Source of the DNA: Herbaspirillum sp.
GTDB taxonomy: Bacteria; Pseudomonadota; Gammaproteobacteria; Burkholderiales; Burkholderiaceae_D
Assembly (NCBI GenBank): GCA_028292625.1
Contig: JAQGLY010000008.1
Location: 1-64,000 of the forward strand
Direction: 5' to 3'
DNA length: 64,000 bases
Within the stretch, counting starts at the first letter, position 1, and each line of letters opens with the position of its first letter. Below, in pieces: positions 8,613 to 17,674 of this stretch. Both the position numbers and the translations under genes were made by a program. Below the pieces are notes generated by a model. The model ran no database searches. It saw nothing but the letters and a program-made list of their open reading frames with translations, and was not told the DNA's origin.

Positions 8613-9689
8613 ATGAAAAAAACACTGTGCGCTCTGGGTTTGCTGGCGGGCATGACGAACGGCGCTTTTGCGCAAACCTCCGTCACGATTTACGGACTGA
8701 TCGACGAGGCTTTTGTCTTCGAAGGCGGCGGCGCGGCGGGCTCCGTCACCAAATTGACGAGCGGCGTGGCCGCCGGTTCGCGGATCGGATTTAAAGGGAA
8801 TGAAGATCTGGGAGGCGGACTGTCCGCATTGTTCTTGCTGGAGAACGGCTTCCAGGCCGACACCGGCGCGGCCGGCCAGGGCGGCCTGCTGTTCGGCCGC
8901 CAGGCTTACGTCGGCTTGAGCGGCGGCATGGGCACCATCACGCTCGGCCGCCAATATACGCCGCAATACCTGACCACCAGCTTTGTCGATCCCTTCAATA
9001 ACGGCTCCGCCGGGGACTCGGTGAATATCCTTCAGGCGACGGGCGCCGGAGCCAGTCGCATGGACAATACGGTCAAGTACGCGATGCCTGTCGTCAACGG
9101 ATTCAGCGGCGAACTGGCGTATGGTTTCGGTGAAGTCGCGGGCAGCACCACCACGGGCCGGCAGCTCGGCGGCATGATCGGTTATGCGCCAGGACCGCTG
9201 GACGTGCGCGTGGCCACACATGTCCGCAACAACGACACGGCAACCACGAAGATGGCGACCGCCAGAAACACGCTGTTCGCGGCGACCTACAACTTCAATA
9301 TATTGAAATTGCATTTGGGCTACGAGATTAACAAGGGACCGTTCAGCGCCGCGCTGCGCAATACGAGCAATCCATATAACTACGCGGTCGCACCAACGGC
9401 GGCGTCGGTAACGACGGACAGCGCCGACGTGCTGGTTGGCGTCACCGTGCCGTTCGGCCCGCACACGCTGCTGGCGTCGTACATACACAAGAACGACAAG
9501 ATGTCCGCCAATCAGGACGCCACCCAGACGGCCATCGGATATCGTTATGCCTTGTCCAAGCGCACCGATCTGTACGCTGTGTATGCATATATACACAATA
9601 AGAACGGCGCAAGCTATACGGTGGGCAGCGCGATCGAGACAGGTTCAGGCAACCGGGCGCTCAATCTCGGTATCCGCCATACGTTTTAA
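8613..9689 (+). CDS. Gram-negative outer-membrane porin (Burkholderiales type)
   Basis: 358 residues with signal peptide (MKKTLCALGLLAGMTNGAFA). The mature protein starts QTSVTIYGLIDEAF, standard for trimeric 16-strand porins of this order, and ends in HTF with the terminal Phe needed for outer-membrane insertion. The motif GSRIGFKGNEDLGGGL is also characteristic. The start at 8613 is chosen because the signal peptide follows directly. It probably lets the substrate of the neighbouring transporters cross the outer membrane. Confidence 0.93.
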   Translation: MKKTLCALGLLAGMTNGAFAQTSVTIYGLIDEAFVFEGGGAAGSVTKLTSGVAAGSRIGFKGNEDLGGGLSALFLLENGFQADTGAAGQGGLLFGRQAYVGLSGGMGTITLGRQYTPQYLTTSFVDPFNNGSAGDSVNILQATGAGASRMDNTVKYAMPVVNGFSGELAYGFGEVAGSTTTGRQLGGMIGYAPGPLDVRVATHVRNNDTATTKMATARNTLFAATYNFNILKLHLGYEINKGPFSAALRNTSNPYNYAVAPTAASVTTDSADVLVGVTVPFGPHTLLASYIHKNDKMSANQDATQTAIGYRYALSKRTDLYAVYAYIHNKNGASYTVGSAIETGSGNRALNLGIRHTF

Positions 9690-9706
9690 TCGCCGGCCGT
9701 AGCGGG

Positions 9707-9817
9707 TCAGCCATAGGTGCGGCTGAACATGTTGTCGATATGTTCGCCGACCGTCACCGGCGGATAGTGGGGCGCCTGGCCCGCCTCTGACGATACATAT
9801 AGCAGAAAGTCTGCCAT
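9707..9817 (-). pseudogene. Remnant resembling the C-terminus of a 2OG-Fe(II) oxygenase
   Basis: A 36-codon open stretch begins with ATG at 9817 and ends at TGA 9707-9709. Its product contains APHYPPVTVGEHIDN followed by MFSRTYG, which resembles the extreme C-terminus of isopenicillin-N-synthase-like dioxygenases. It follows the LysR stop (TAG 9824-9826) in the same frame, two codons later. No other part of an oxygenase gene is present, so I read it as a decayed fragment. The similarity is recalled, not computed. Confidence 0.4.
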
Positions 9818-9823
9818 GCAGCG

Positions 9824-10777
9824 CTAGAAAACTTCCGTGCGGTGTTCCAGTGCGCATTCCCGGATTACACCGATCAATAATTGCGTCTCCGCCGTCGGCA
9901 CACTGTTCGAGCGCATCATCAATCCCACCGAACGCGCCATGAGTCCGGCCGTTTCATTTTTGCCCTTTGCGGACGGCAATAATTTGACCAGGGCGCCCAT
10001 TTCCACGTCGTCTTTCACGGCGCTCCACGGCGCGAACCAGATGGCATCGCTTTTGAGTGTGTAGGTTCGTCCCAACAGAATCGAGTGGCTTTCGATAAAG
10101 TCCGTAATGGGCCCCAGACCGAGCGCCATGGCAAGGGTGTCGACAGCAGGCCGGTTGATCGAGGTTTTCAGCGGCAGGATGGCGATAAACGGAGGCAATT
10201 CGTCGTCCGCGGCCGCGGACGATTTGTGTAGCGGATGGCCCGGGCGGACCACTACGACCAGCGGATCGGCATACAGATATTCAAACGACAGCCCCACCGT
10301 CTGCTCTGGCTCAGAATAGCGGCACAGCACGAAGTCGAACTCGCGGTCCCGCAGCTGCGCCGTTAAATCCCGGGTAGTGCCCGTCAACACATTGACCTGG
10401 ATATGCCGAACGCGCTGACGGAATGTCATCAATACCTGCGGTACAAAAGAAGCGATCAGCGCGCGCGCCGCGCCTATTCTGATGATGGGATTGTTGGCAT
10501 TGCGGGTCCATCCGACCGAATTGGCCGCTTGCTGCAGCGAATTGATGCAGGCCTCCGCGTGCGGGAAAAAGGCCTCGGCATGCTGGGTCAATTCGGTGCC
10601 TTTGCGGCTCCGCCTGAACAGGCGCACTTCCAGTATTCCTTCAAGCTCTTTGATCGTGTTGGAAACGGCCGGCTGCGTGATCGATAGCGTCGCGGCGGCG
10701 TTTTGCAAACTCCGTTGTTGCGCCACGGCCAGGAAACAGAGGAGGTGACGAAATTTTATGCGTCTGTCTATCATCAT
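9824..10777 (-). CDS. LysR-type transcriptional regulator (PcaQ/GbpR-like)
   Basis: 317 residues. The N-terminal winged helix-turn-helix (MIDRRIKFRHLLCFLAVA, then LSITQPAVSNTIKELE) is typical of the PcaQ/GbpR subgroup. The C-terminal two-lobe effector domain follows. It is divergent from the binding-protein operon at 10895. A perfect palindrome directly abuts its start codon, which fits autoregulation and control of the divergent operon. Effector unknown. Confidence 0.9.
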   Translation of the reverse strand: MMIDRRIKFRHLLCFLAVAQQRSLQNAAATLSITQPAVSNTIKELEGILEVRLFRRSRKGTELTQHAEAFFPHAEACINSLQQAANSVGWTRNANNPIIRIGAARALIASFVPQVLMTFRQRVRHIQVNVLTGTTRDLTAQLRDREFDFVLCRYSEPEQTVGLSFEYLYADPLVVVVRPGHPLHKSSAAADDELPPFIAILPLKTSINRPAVDTLAMALGLGPITDFIESHSILLGRTYTLKSDAIWFAPWSAVKDDVEMGALVKLLPSAKGKNETAGLMARSVGLMMRSNSVPTAETQLLIGVIRECALEHRTEVF

Positions 10778-10800
10778 TTATATAAGATTTTCTTATATAA
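10778..10800. promoter_or_regulatory. Perfect palindrome, candidate LysR operator
   Basis: TTATATAAGA (10778-10787), spacer TTT, then its exact reverse complement TCTTATATAA (10791-10800). The core ATAAG...CTTAT has the dyad form of LysR-type boxes. It touches the LysR start codon and lies about 95 nt upstream of the divergent operon. It could also overlap the LysR ribosome-binding site. Confidence 0.6.
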
Positions 10801-10894
10801 CTCGGATAAAAATGTGATTTTACATCACTTTTTGCGCGGTCTATAGTCCAAAACGTTGCAGAGGAGATGGTGAAAAATAAAAACTGGAGGGGAT

Positions 10895-11962
10895 ATGACG
10901 GCGCACCATCGTTCGATCGCATGTGTTCTCGCTTTTGCTTTCTTCCTCGCCGGTGCGGCGCATGCCCAGCCGATCCCGACCGCTCCCGCCGCCACCGGTC
11001 CTGCGTTATACAACGGCAGCGACCGGGAGCAGCGCCTGATGCAGGGCGCCAAACAGGAAGGCGCGCTGACCGTCTATACCTCGCTCACCGTTCAAGACAC
11101 CATCAACCTGGGCAATGCCTTCGACAAGAAATATGGCATCAAGCCGAAATTCTGGCGTGCGGGTTCGGAAGGGGTGCTGCAACGCATCATCACGGAGTCG
11201 CGCGCCGGGCATTTCGAATTCGACGTGGTCGAAACCAACGGTCCTGAACTGGAAGCGCTGCACCGCGAGCAGACCCTGCAAAAAGCCTGGTCCCCCTACC
11301 TGGCCGATCTGTTGCCGGAAGCGATCCAGCCACATCGCGAGTGGGTCGGCACCCGGCTCAACATGTTCGTCCAGATCTACAACACCAAGCTGCTGAAGAA
11401 GGAAGACTTTCCCAAGTCCTATCAGGATCTGCTCGATCCGAAATGGAAGGGACAGATCGGCATAGAAGCCGCCGATATCGACTGGTTCGGCACCGTGGTC
11501 AAGGAGATCGGCGAAGAAAAGGGCATCAAATTTTTCCGCGATCTGGCCGCCACCAACGGCATCTCGGTACGCAAGGGCCATACCTTGCTGGCCGGCCTGA
11601 CCGCGTCGGGCGAGGTGCCGCTGGCCTTGACGGTCTACAGCCACAACGCGGATCAGCTCAAGGCCAAGGGCGCGCCGGTCGACTGGAGCGTCATCCAGCC
11701 CGCGATCATTCGTCCCAACGGCATGGGGATCTCGAAGAAGCCGCCGCATCCGAACGCCGCGGCGCTGTTCTACGACTTCATGCTGAGCGACGGCCAGGCC
11801 ATCCTGGCCGGCAACGAATATCTGACGGCAAGCCGCAAGACCACGTCGGGCATTCTCAACCATCTGAATCTCAAATTCATCGATCCGGCCACGGTGCTGG
11901 ACGAAAACGACAAGTGGGAAAAATTGTTTACGGAAATCATTACGCAGCAGCAAAAACGCTGA
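10895..11962 (+). CDS. Orphan periplasmic binding protein, Fe(III)/AfuA-like class
   Basis: 355 residues with signal peptide ending near AGAAHA. The body matches the type 2 extracellular binding proteins usually named iron(III) or 2-aminoethylphosphonate binding proteins (EGALTVYTSLT, TYQDLL-type DPKWKGQIG motif, PNAAALFYDFML). A strong GGAGG precedes the start. No permease or ATPase gene accompanies it; the next genes encode the M29-like protein and the AAA+/VWA pair. It is a clear paralogue of the protein at 50008-51066. The name does not prove iron binding, as many relatives bind organic acids. Confidence 0.85.
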   Translation: MTAHHRSIACVLAFAFFLAGAAHAQPIPTAPAATGPALYNGSDREQRLMQGAKQEGALTVYTSLTVQDTINLGNAFDKKYGIKPKFWRAGSEGVLQRIITESRAGHFEFDVVETNGPELEALHREQTLQKAWSPYLADLLPEAIQPHREWVGTRLNMFVQIYNTKLLKKEDFPKSYQDLLDPKWKGQIGIEAADIDWFGTVVKEIGEEKGIKFFRDLAATNGISVRKGHTLLAGLTASGEVPLALTVYSHNADQLKAKGAPVDWSVIQPAIIRPNGMGISKKPPHPNAAALFYDFMLSDGQAILAGNEYLTASRKTTSGILNHLNLKFIDPATVLDENDKWEKLFTEIITQQQKR

Positions 11963-12017
11963 CGCCCGCCTGCCGTGGAAACGGAAGTTTTTTTCGACAA
12001 TAAGCTGAGGAAACACC

Positions 12018-13490
12018 ATGTCAGATAATCTCATCGTCAGTTTGAATTCTCTTGCTCCCGGCGTGCCTGCCGCGCTGCCCGGTTTCGATTATCCGGCGCC
12101 GCGCCATCCCGCCTATTTGCGGCAGGAACGCTGCACCGACATCGAGGAATTGATGCCGCTGGCCCGTTCGCATCTGCAGCGGCGCTACGGCCGTTCCGCG
12201 CTGGGCGATATCCGCGAAAACGACGAACTGTTGATCATTACCTTTCCGCACCAGAACGACATGGTGTTCGAAGCGATGAAGCGCGCGCTGCTGGAGCGCG
12301 GCGTGCTGCGCGTCGATCGCATCAATACCGAGGATCTCGGCATGGAGACCATGGTCTACAGCGCCGCCGACGGCTGGCGCGAAATTACCGACCGCCTGCC
12401 GCCGATGATCGAGAGCGGCGTTGAATTCAATGTCGCTTCGGCCGCATTGAAACGCTTTCTGGATGACCGGCCCGGCTATACCGGGGTGTATGCGGGCGAA
12501 GCGGGACGCTCCCATTGGCGGCGCGCGGCCGGCAAAAAAATTCGCAACAACTGGGTCTACGGCACTTATGAGGATTTCATTTCGCGCGCCAACGGCTATC
12601 CGGATGAAATCTGGCGCACGGTCGATCTGAAACTGGTGGCCGCTTTCGGCCGCGCCGCGGCAGTCCGCATCACCAGTCCGGAAGGCACCGCGATCGGTTG
12701 GGACGTCACCCCCGAGCAGGCCGCGCTGTGGCCGAAAGGCGCGTATATCTCGGGCCATATCCTGGGATCCACGATTCAGGGCATCCGCTTCGGCCATCCG
12801 GTCGATACCTTCCTGCGGGAGGCGAAGATCCTGATGCCGACATTGAACGGCGTGATCGGCGGCACCAGCAACCACACCGGCTATTTTCCGCACATCGAAA
12901 TCCATGTCGAGAGCGGCATGATCACCAAGATCGTCGGCGGCGGCAAATACGGCGAATTGTGGCGCGAGGTCGTCGAGCGTTACAAGGACGTGCAGTATCC
13001 GGGTTTTCCCTACCCGGGATGGGCCTACTTCAACGACGCATCGATCGGCACCAATCCGAAGAGTTATCGCCAGATCGAAACCTTATGGCATTACAACGAT
13101 TCCTGGACCAATCTGCCGGAGCGCGCGCAGGCCGGCGTGATCCACTTCGGATTCGGCGCCGAGCATTGGGACCAGACTTTCCTGAGCTACTGCAAACAGC
13201 ACAAGCTGCCGACCATGCATTTCCCGCATGTGCACAATGTATTCGCCACCTATGAAATCAAGGATCGCGAAACGGGCGAGTGGATCAAGCTGATCGACAA
13301 GGGCCGCCTGACCATGCTGGACGAGCCGGACGTGGTGCGGCTGGCCAATGTGCTGGGCGACTCCAGGCTGCTCGAATACGACTGGATTCCGGCGCTTCCC
13401 GGCATCAATTATCCGGGCGATTTCCAGCGCGATTACGCGCATGACCCGGTGTCCTGGATCCGCCGCGAACAACGAGGCGAATTCGCCTGA
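12018..13490 (+). CDS. M29-like putative metalloenzyme (aminopeptidase T / NicX-type fold), uncertain
   Basis: 490 residues, no signal peptide, start preceded by GAGGA. The second half resembles the M29 leucyl-aminopeptidase group: SPEGTAIGWDV, an NHTGYFPHIEIHVE segment around residues 285-298, a glycine-rich IVGGGKYGE, GVIHFGFGAE with H376, and MHFPHVHNVF with H401, H404 and H406 as possible metal ligands. The same fold includes the ring-cleaving 2,5-dihydroxypyridine dioxygenase NicX. At 490 residues it is longer than both groups usually are. It stands between a binding protein and a CbbQ/CbbO-like activase pair, which suggests a cytoplasmic metalloenzyme that needs remodelling. The assignment rests on recalled motifs. 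Confidence 0.55.
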   Translation: MSDNLIVSLNSLAPGVPAALPGFDYPAPRHPAYLRQERCTDIEELMPLARSHLQRRYGRSALGDIRENDELLIITFPHQNDMVFEAMKRALLERGVLRVDRINTEDLGMETMVYSAADGWREITDRLPPMIESGVEFNVASAALKRFLDDRPGYTGVYAGEAGRSHWRRAAGKKIRNNWVYGTYEDFISRANGYPDEIWRTVDLKLVAAFGRAAAVRITSPEGTAIGWDVTPEQAALWPKGAYISGHILGSTIQGIRFGHPVDTFLREAKILMPTLNGVIGGTSNHTGYFPHIEIHVESGMITKIVGGGKYGELWREVVERYKDVQYPGFPYPGWAYFNDASIGTNPKSYRQIETLWHYNDSWTNLPERAQAGVIHFGFGAEHWDQTFLSYCKQHKLPTMHFPHVHNVFATYEIKDRETGEWIKLIDKGRLTMLDEPDVVRLANVLGDSRLLEYDWIPALPGINYPGDFQRDYAHDPVSWIRREQRGEFA

Positions 13491-13524
13491 TACCGGTCTT
13501 CACATTCAAGTAAAGGGAATCTCC

Positions 13525-14394
13525 ATGTCTGTCTCAGCCGCTGCAAAATCGATTGCCGTTCCCGTTCAGCAGGGCGGCGAATTCTACCGCGCCGTCGGCG
13601 AACCGTTTTACTTGCCGGTCGGCGACGAAGTCAGCCTGTTCGAAGCGGCGCATCGCGAACGCATTCCGGTGCTGCTCAAAGGCCCCACCGGCTGCGGAAA
13701 AACGCGCTTCGTCGAATATATGGCCTGGCATCTTGCGCAAAAGGCAGGCGCCGACAGCGGCTATGCGCTGACCACGGTGAGCTGCCATGAAGACTTGACC
13801 GCGACCGATCTGGTCGGGCGCTATCTGCTGTCGCCCGACGGCACGCATTGGATCGACGGGCCGCTCACGCGCGCGGTGAAAAGCGGCGGCATCTGTTATC
13901 TCGATGAAGTCGTCGAAGCGCGCAAGGATACGATCGTCGTCATCCATTCGCTGACCGATCACCGCCGGCTGCTGCCGATCGAAAAAAAGGGCGAACTGCT
14001 GAAAGCGCATCCGGATTTTTTTCTGGTGGTGTCGTACAACCCGGGTTATCAATCGACGATCAAGGACTTGAAGCACAGCACGCGCCAGCGTTTCGTTTCT
14101 ATAGAATTCGACTATCCGGCGCAGGTGCTGGAGCAACGCATCATTGCGCGTGAAGCCGGCGTGGACGGCGGCACTGCCGAGGCGCTGGCGCTGGCGGGTG
14201 TGCAGATTCGCCACCTCGACCAGCAGAATCTGCTCGAAGGCCCCAGCACGCGCCTGCTGATTTACGCCGGACGGCTGATCGCGCAAGGCGTCGCCCCGCG
14301 CCGCGCCTGCGACGTCGCCATCATTCAGGCGATGACGGATGACATGCTGCTGGCCAAGGGGCTGCGCCAGGTGATTCAGGCGATCTTTCCATGA
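13525..14394 (+). CDS. MoxR/CbbQ/NirQ-type AAA+ ATPase
   Basis: 289 residues from ATG 13525 (an upstream extension overlaps the previous gene and lacks family similarity). Walker A GPTGCGKT is at residues 53-60, Walker B is ICYLDEV, and the C-terminal part matches the CbbQ/NirQ/NorQ C-terminal domain. These hexameric ATPases pair with a VWA protein to activate metal enzymes such as Rubisco or nitric oxide reductase. The stop overlaps the VWA gene start (ATGA), so the partners are translationally coupled. Neither Rubisco nor nor genes are present in the window. Confidence 0.88.
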   Translation: MSVSAAAKSIAVPVQQGGEFYRAVGEPFYLPVGDEVSLFEAAHRERIPVLLKGPTGCGKTRFVEYMAWHLAQKAGADSGYALTTVSCHEDLTATDLVGRYLLSPDGTHWIDGPLTRAVKSGGICYLDEVVEARKDTIVVIHSLTDHRRLLPIEKKGELLKAHPDFFLVVSYNPGYQSTIKDLKHSTRQRFVSIEFDYPAQVLEQRIIAREAGVDGGTAEALALAGVQIRHLDQQNLLEGPSTRLLIYAGRLIAQGVAPRRACDVAIIQAMTDDMLLAKGLRQVIQAIFP

Positions 14395-16526
14395 AAGGCT
14401 ATACCCTGCCGGGGGTACGCGCCGCCCTGAAAAAGCGCGCGGCCGGCATCGACGGCGATGCGGACGATCACGAACACCCGGGGCGCACGCTGGAGGGCGT
14501 GGCGCCGGTGCTGGGACTTTATTTTCGCGCGCTGTCCGGAAGAAATGCGGCTCTGCTGCCGTTCGGCGACCGCAATGACCCGGAACAATATCCGGACACG
14601 CATACCACCATCCGCCTGCCGGACCGGATCGGACGCTTCTTTTCCGGCAACGATAACTTCATCTGGTACAAAATCGCGCTGACCCACCGCGCCGCGCATT
14701 ACGAAGGAGGCACCTTCTCGTTTGCATTCCAGCGCCGGGCGGCGCATTTCGAATCGCTGCGTCCATCCGCGATGGACGAGGTGGAATCTCACGAGCAAGC
14801 GTCGGATCTGGAGAATTTTTTCAGTCTGTTCGCACAGCGTCAATTGGCGATCGAAGTATTCACCGTGATGGAAGACCTGCGCCTGGACGAGTGGGCGAAG
14901 CGGCGTTATCCCGGATTGCGCGGCGCCTATGAAAAAAACCAGCGCGCGGCGCTGCATGACCGGCCGTCGCTCAACGGCATGGGGCCGCGCAATGCCCTGG
15001 CCGAAATCATGGTGTGCATCAGCCTGGGGTCGAAGCGCCCGCTGTCGTTGCCGGCCATGCTGCATGAACCCGTACGCCGGCTGATGGGGGTGATGCAGCC
15101 GCTGTGCCTGCCGGACGCCCGCGTCGAAGACAGCGCCGAGGCCGCCATGCGCGCCTACTGCCTGCTGGTGGGACTGCCGAATATGGAAGCGGACTACGGG
15201 CCGAGTCTGGCGCTGGATCCGGCGCGCCCCTTGCGCGAGCTGCGCTGGCCGGCCATCTGGCCGGAGCCCGAAAAAACCCGTCTTGAGGGTGATGAAGTGC
15301 TGGCCACCGTGATGGCGCCGGTTTCCTACCGCGATCGATTGGGTTCGCGCTTTACCAACTACAAGGGAGCCGGCCCGCTGGACCAGCAGGCCATCTATCG
15401 CTTTACCAAAGCCGATGCGCCGGCTTCCGACGCCGTGCCGAATCTGGACGGCGAGGAGCGACCGAAGCCGCCCGACGAGCCGATGGAACACGACCATCAC
15501 GACCATTTCGGCGAGGACGAGGCCCATCTGCACAGCGGCGAGCTGCATAGCCACGAATTGCTGTCCTACGTTTATCCCGAGTGGGATCACGTGGCCGCCG
15601 CCTATAAGCGCAATTGGTGCTGCGTCAAGGAATCGCGCATCGATCCGGCCTTGTCGGCGAATTATTTCGAACAGACTTTGCGTGGGTATGGACGCCTGAT
15701 GCCGCGCATTCAACATCAGTTCGAGCGCATCGCGCGCGAAGGCTTGCTCAAGGTCAAACGGGCGGCCGACGGCGACGATCTCGATCTGGATGCGGCGATC
15801 GAATCGGTGATCGACATGCGCGCCGGCCTGTCGGCGTCGGACCAGGTGTATACCTCGCGCCAAAGGCTGGCGCGCGATGTGGTGGTCGCCTTCCTGGTGG
15901 ATAAAAGCGCATCGACCGCGGAGCACGTCGGGCCGCCAGACGGCGACGCGGGATTGACCGCCGCACTGAATCTGCATGGCAGGAATTACCGCACCATTCT
16001 CGATCTGGAAAAGGAAACCACGGCCTTGTTGATGGCGTCGCTGGAGCGGCTCGGCGATACCTACGGCATTTACTTCTTTTCCGGCAGCGGTCGCGAGGAT
16101 GTGAAATTCCACGTACTCAAGGATTTCGAAGAACGCCTGTCGGATCGGGTCGCGGCGCGCATCGATAATATCAAGCCGCTGCATACGACGCGCATGGGGC
16201 CGGCGATCCGTCACACGATACGAAAATTGCGCGGCCAGGAATCGCGCACCAAGCTGCTGATGCTGATTTCGGACGGCCGCCCGTTCGATCTCGACTATGG
16301 ACAGCAGTATGGCGAAAATGCCGAAATCGATTACGCCATCAACGACACCCGGCAGGCGCTGAACGAGGCGCGCCAGGCCGGGATCACGCCGTTCGTGCTG
16401 ACCGTCGATCCGCAAGGAAACGATTATCTGCGCACCATGTGCGACGGCATCGATTATGAAGTGCTGGACGACATCAACCAGTTGCCCACCAGACTACTGG
16501 CGCTGTATCGCACATTGACCGCATGA
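14391..16526 (+). CDS. CbbO/NorD-like VWA protein with His-rich patch
   Basis: 711 residues. The C-terminal von Willebrand A domain has a MIDAS motif DKSAS (residues 504-508) with the conserved downstream ETTALL and SDGRP segments. Residues 366-389 carry eight histidines and seven acidic residues, resembling metal-storage loops of metallochaperones. In CbbO and NorD the VWA domain docks the AAA+ partner onto the client enzyme. The start overlaps the stop of the CbbQ-like gene by 4 nt. Client by position: the M29-like protein at 12018. Inference only. Confidence 0.85.
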   Translation: MKGYTLPGVRAALKKRAAGIDGDADDHEHPGRTLEGVAPVLGLYFRALSGRNAALLPFGDRNDPEQYPDTHTTIRLPDRIGRFFSGNDNFIWYKIALTHRAAHYEGGTFSFAFQRRAAHFESLRPSAMDEVESHEQASDLENFFSLFAQRQLAIEVFTVMEDLRLDEWAKRRYPGLRGAYEKNQRAALHDRPSLNGMGPRNALAEIMVCISLGSKRPLSLPAMLHEPVRRLMGVMQPLCLPDARVEDSAEAAMRAYCLLVGLPNMEADYGPSLALDPARPLRELRWPAIWPEPEKTRLEGDEVLATVMAPVSYRDRLGSRFTNYKGAGPLDQQAIYRFTKADAPASDAVPNLDGEERPKPPDEPMEHDHHDHFGEDEAHLHSGELHSHELLSYVYPEWDHVAAAYKRNWCCVKESRIDPALSANYFEQTLRGYGRLMPRIQHQFERIAREGLLKVKRAADGDDLDLDAAIESVIDMRAGLSASDQVYTSRQRLARDVVVAFLVDKSASTAEHVGPPDGDAGLTAALNLHGRNYRTILDLEKETTALLMASLERLGDTYGIYFFSGSGREDVKFHVLKDFEERLSDRVAARIDNIKPLHTTRMGPAIRHTIRKLRGQESRTKLLMLISDGRPFDLDYGQQYGENAEIDYAINDTRQALNEARQAGITPFVLTVDPQGNDYLRTMCDGIDYEVLDDINQLPTRLLALYRTLTA

Positions 16527-16638
16527 GTGGCTGGAACGGCAACAGTGCAAGGGGATTAAGATTCGATTGATACGATGAATCTGATTTTTGGCATTCTGCC
16601 GAGGGGAGGCGGGATGGCGATGCGATGGGATGAGGGCA

Positions 16639-17349
16639 TTACAGCAAGCCGAGCATTGCCGCTTTGATCACTGCCGATGTCTTATTGTTGGCGTCCAGCT
16701 TGACCAGGCTATTGCCAACGTGAAAATTGACTGTGCGTTCCGATATTTCCATGATGCTGCCGACTTCGCCGGCGGTTTTGCCGTCCGCGGTCCAGCGTAA
16801 TACCTCGATTTCACGAACGGTCAGGCGGTTGCTCGGATTGGACAGCATGTCCAGGCGCAGGATGTTCGTCATGCTTTGAATGGACGCCTGCGCCAGCCAC
16901 GAAAAGCGAAACGCCTGCAGATGCAATTCGTTGTCGTTCAAATACCGGTCCGCGGAGGCGAGATTGAGCACGCCGTAATTGCCCCCGGGTCCATAACTGA
17001 CCTGCGCCAGCCCGGCCCGCAAGCCATGATCGTAGGCATCCTGCCAGAACAATTCGGACTGCCGGCTCAGCGTATCCCGCCAGACCACCGGAATGACCGA
17101 GCCGCGCGTATGCACGATGGTCGGATCCACATCGCCGTAATTGCATTGCCAATAATGGTCCATCCACCCTTCCGGGTAATTGTGGAGATGGATGGCGGCA
17201 GGACGGGTGATCGGCAGCGGCAATTGAAAGTAGAGCGAAAAATAATCGAACCCCAATTCAGCCACGGTCCGCGACAAGACATCGTTGAGGGAGGATCGGG
17301 TTTTTGCCGCTAGAAGTGCTTCAATCTGAATTTTCTGCCTACAGTCCAT
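16639..17349 (-). CDS. luxR: LuxR-family acyl-homoserine-lactone receptor
   Basis: 236 residues from ATG 17349; an in-frame ATG at 17451 would add 34 atypical residues. The N-terminal autoinducer domain keeps the usual ligand-contact residues W62, Y66, D75, P76 and W90 and a later glycine (GPGGNYG). The C-terminal GerE helix-turn-helix starts at LTVREIEVL and includes ERTVNFHV. It is divergent from luxI, which makes it the likely cognate receptor. No good ribosome-binding site is visible at either start, so the start is uncertain. Confidence 0.9.
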   Translation of the reverse strand: MDCRQKIQIEALLAAKTRSSLNDVLSRTVAELGFDYFSLYFQLPLPITRPAAIHLHNYPEGWMDHYWQCNYGDVDPTIVHTRGSVIPVVWRDTLSRQSELFWQDAYDHGLRAGLAQVSYGPGGNYGVLNLASADRYLNDNELHLQAFRFSWLAQASIQSMTNILRLDMLSNPSNRLTVREIEVLRWTADGKTAGEVGSIMEISERTVNFHVGNSLVKLDANNKTSAVIKAAMLGLL

Positions 17350-17674
17350 TTCGTTCGCTTTTGTATATGTATAGATGAGAAGGGCGGCAAGCCGTTTCAG
17401 CGAGGCGGCTGCTGAAGCACTCTGCGATGTCCGATTAAGAATGCTTTGCATGAAACGGTGTTTGGAAACGGTATTTACAAAATAAATTTGCCGGTTTTAG
17501 GCTATCAGGATCGGGGCATGGGAATGTTCGAAACAAGCATCAATTGTTATTTTTTGCGCGGAACTAAAAAGGAGGCCGCAGGCATTAAATTGGGAGGCGA
17601 CGGGCGGCTTGACAGCGATTGTTTCAATCGATTGTAGCCCGTCGTTACTTTTAATTTAATAAGAGATTTAGAAG
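17350..17674. promoter_or_regulatory. luxR-luxI divergent intergenic region
   Basis: This 325-nt region holds the promoters of both genes. Nested dyads lie at 17599-17643: GACGGGC (17599-17605) pairs with GCCCGTC (17637-17643), and inside it CGATTG (17616-17621), TTT, CAATCG (17625-17630) form a perfect palindrome flanked by ACA and TGT. It sits 32 nt before the luxI start, a usual place for a lux box, though it does not match the classical consensus. A hairpin role in the luxI leader RNA is an alternative. Confidence 0.5.

Noticed and set aside
9645..9857. Minus-strand frame overlapping the porin end
   Set aside because: It crosses the porin C-terminus and the LysR stop in a frame with no similarity; the oxygenase-like tail is in a different frame.
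13525..16526. cbbQ-cbbO as part of a Rubisco operon, or norQ-norD of denitrification
   Set aside because: No Rubisco, carboxysome or nitric oxide reductase gene is present on either side.
17446..17637. 63-codon open frame between luxR and luxI
   Set aside because: It covers the regulatory dyad, has no ribosome-binding site and no recognisable product; I treat the region as intergenic.
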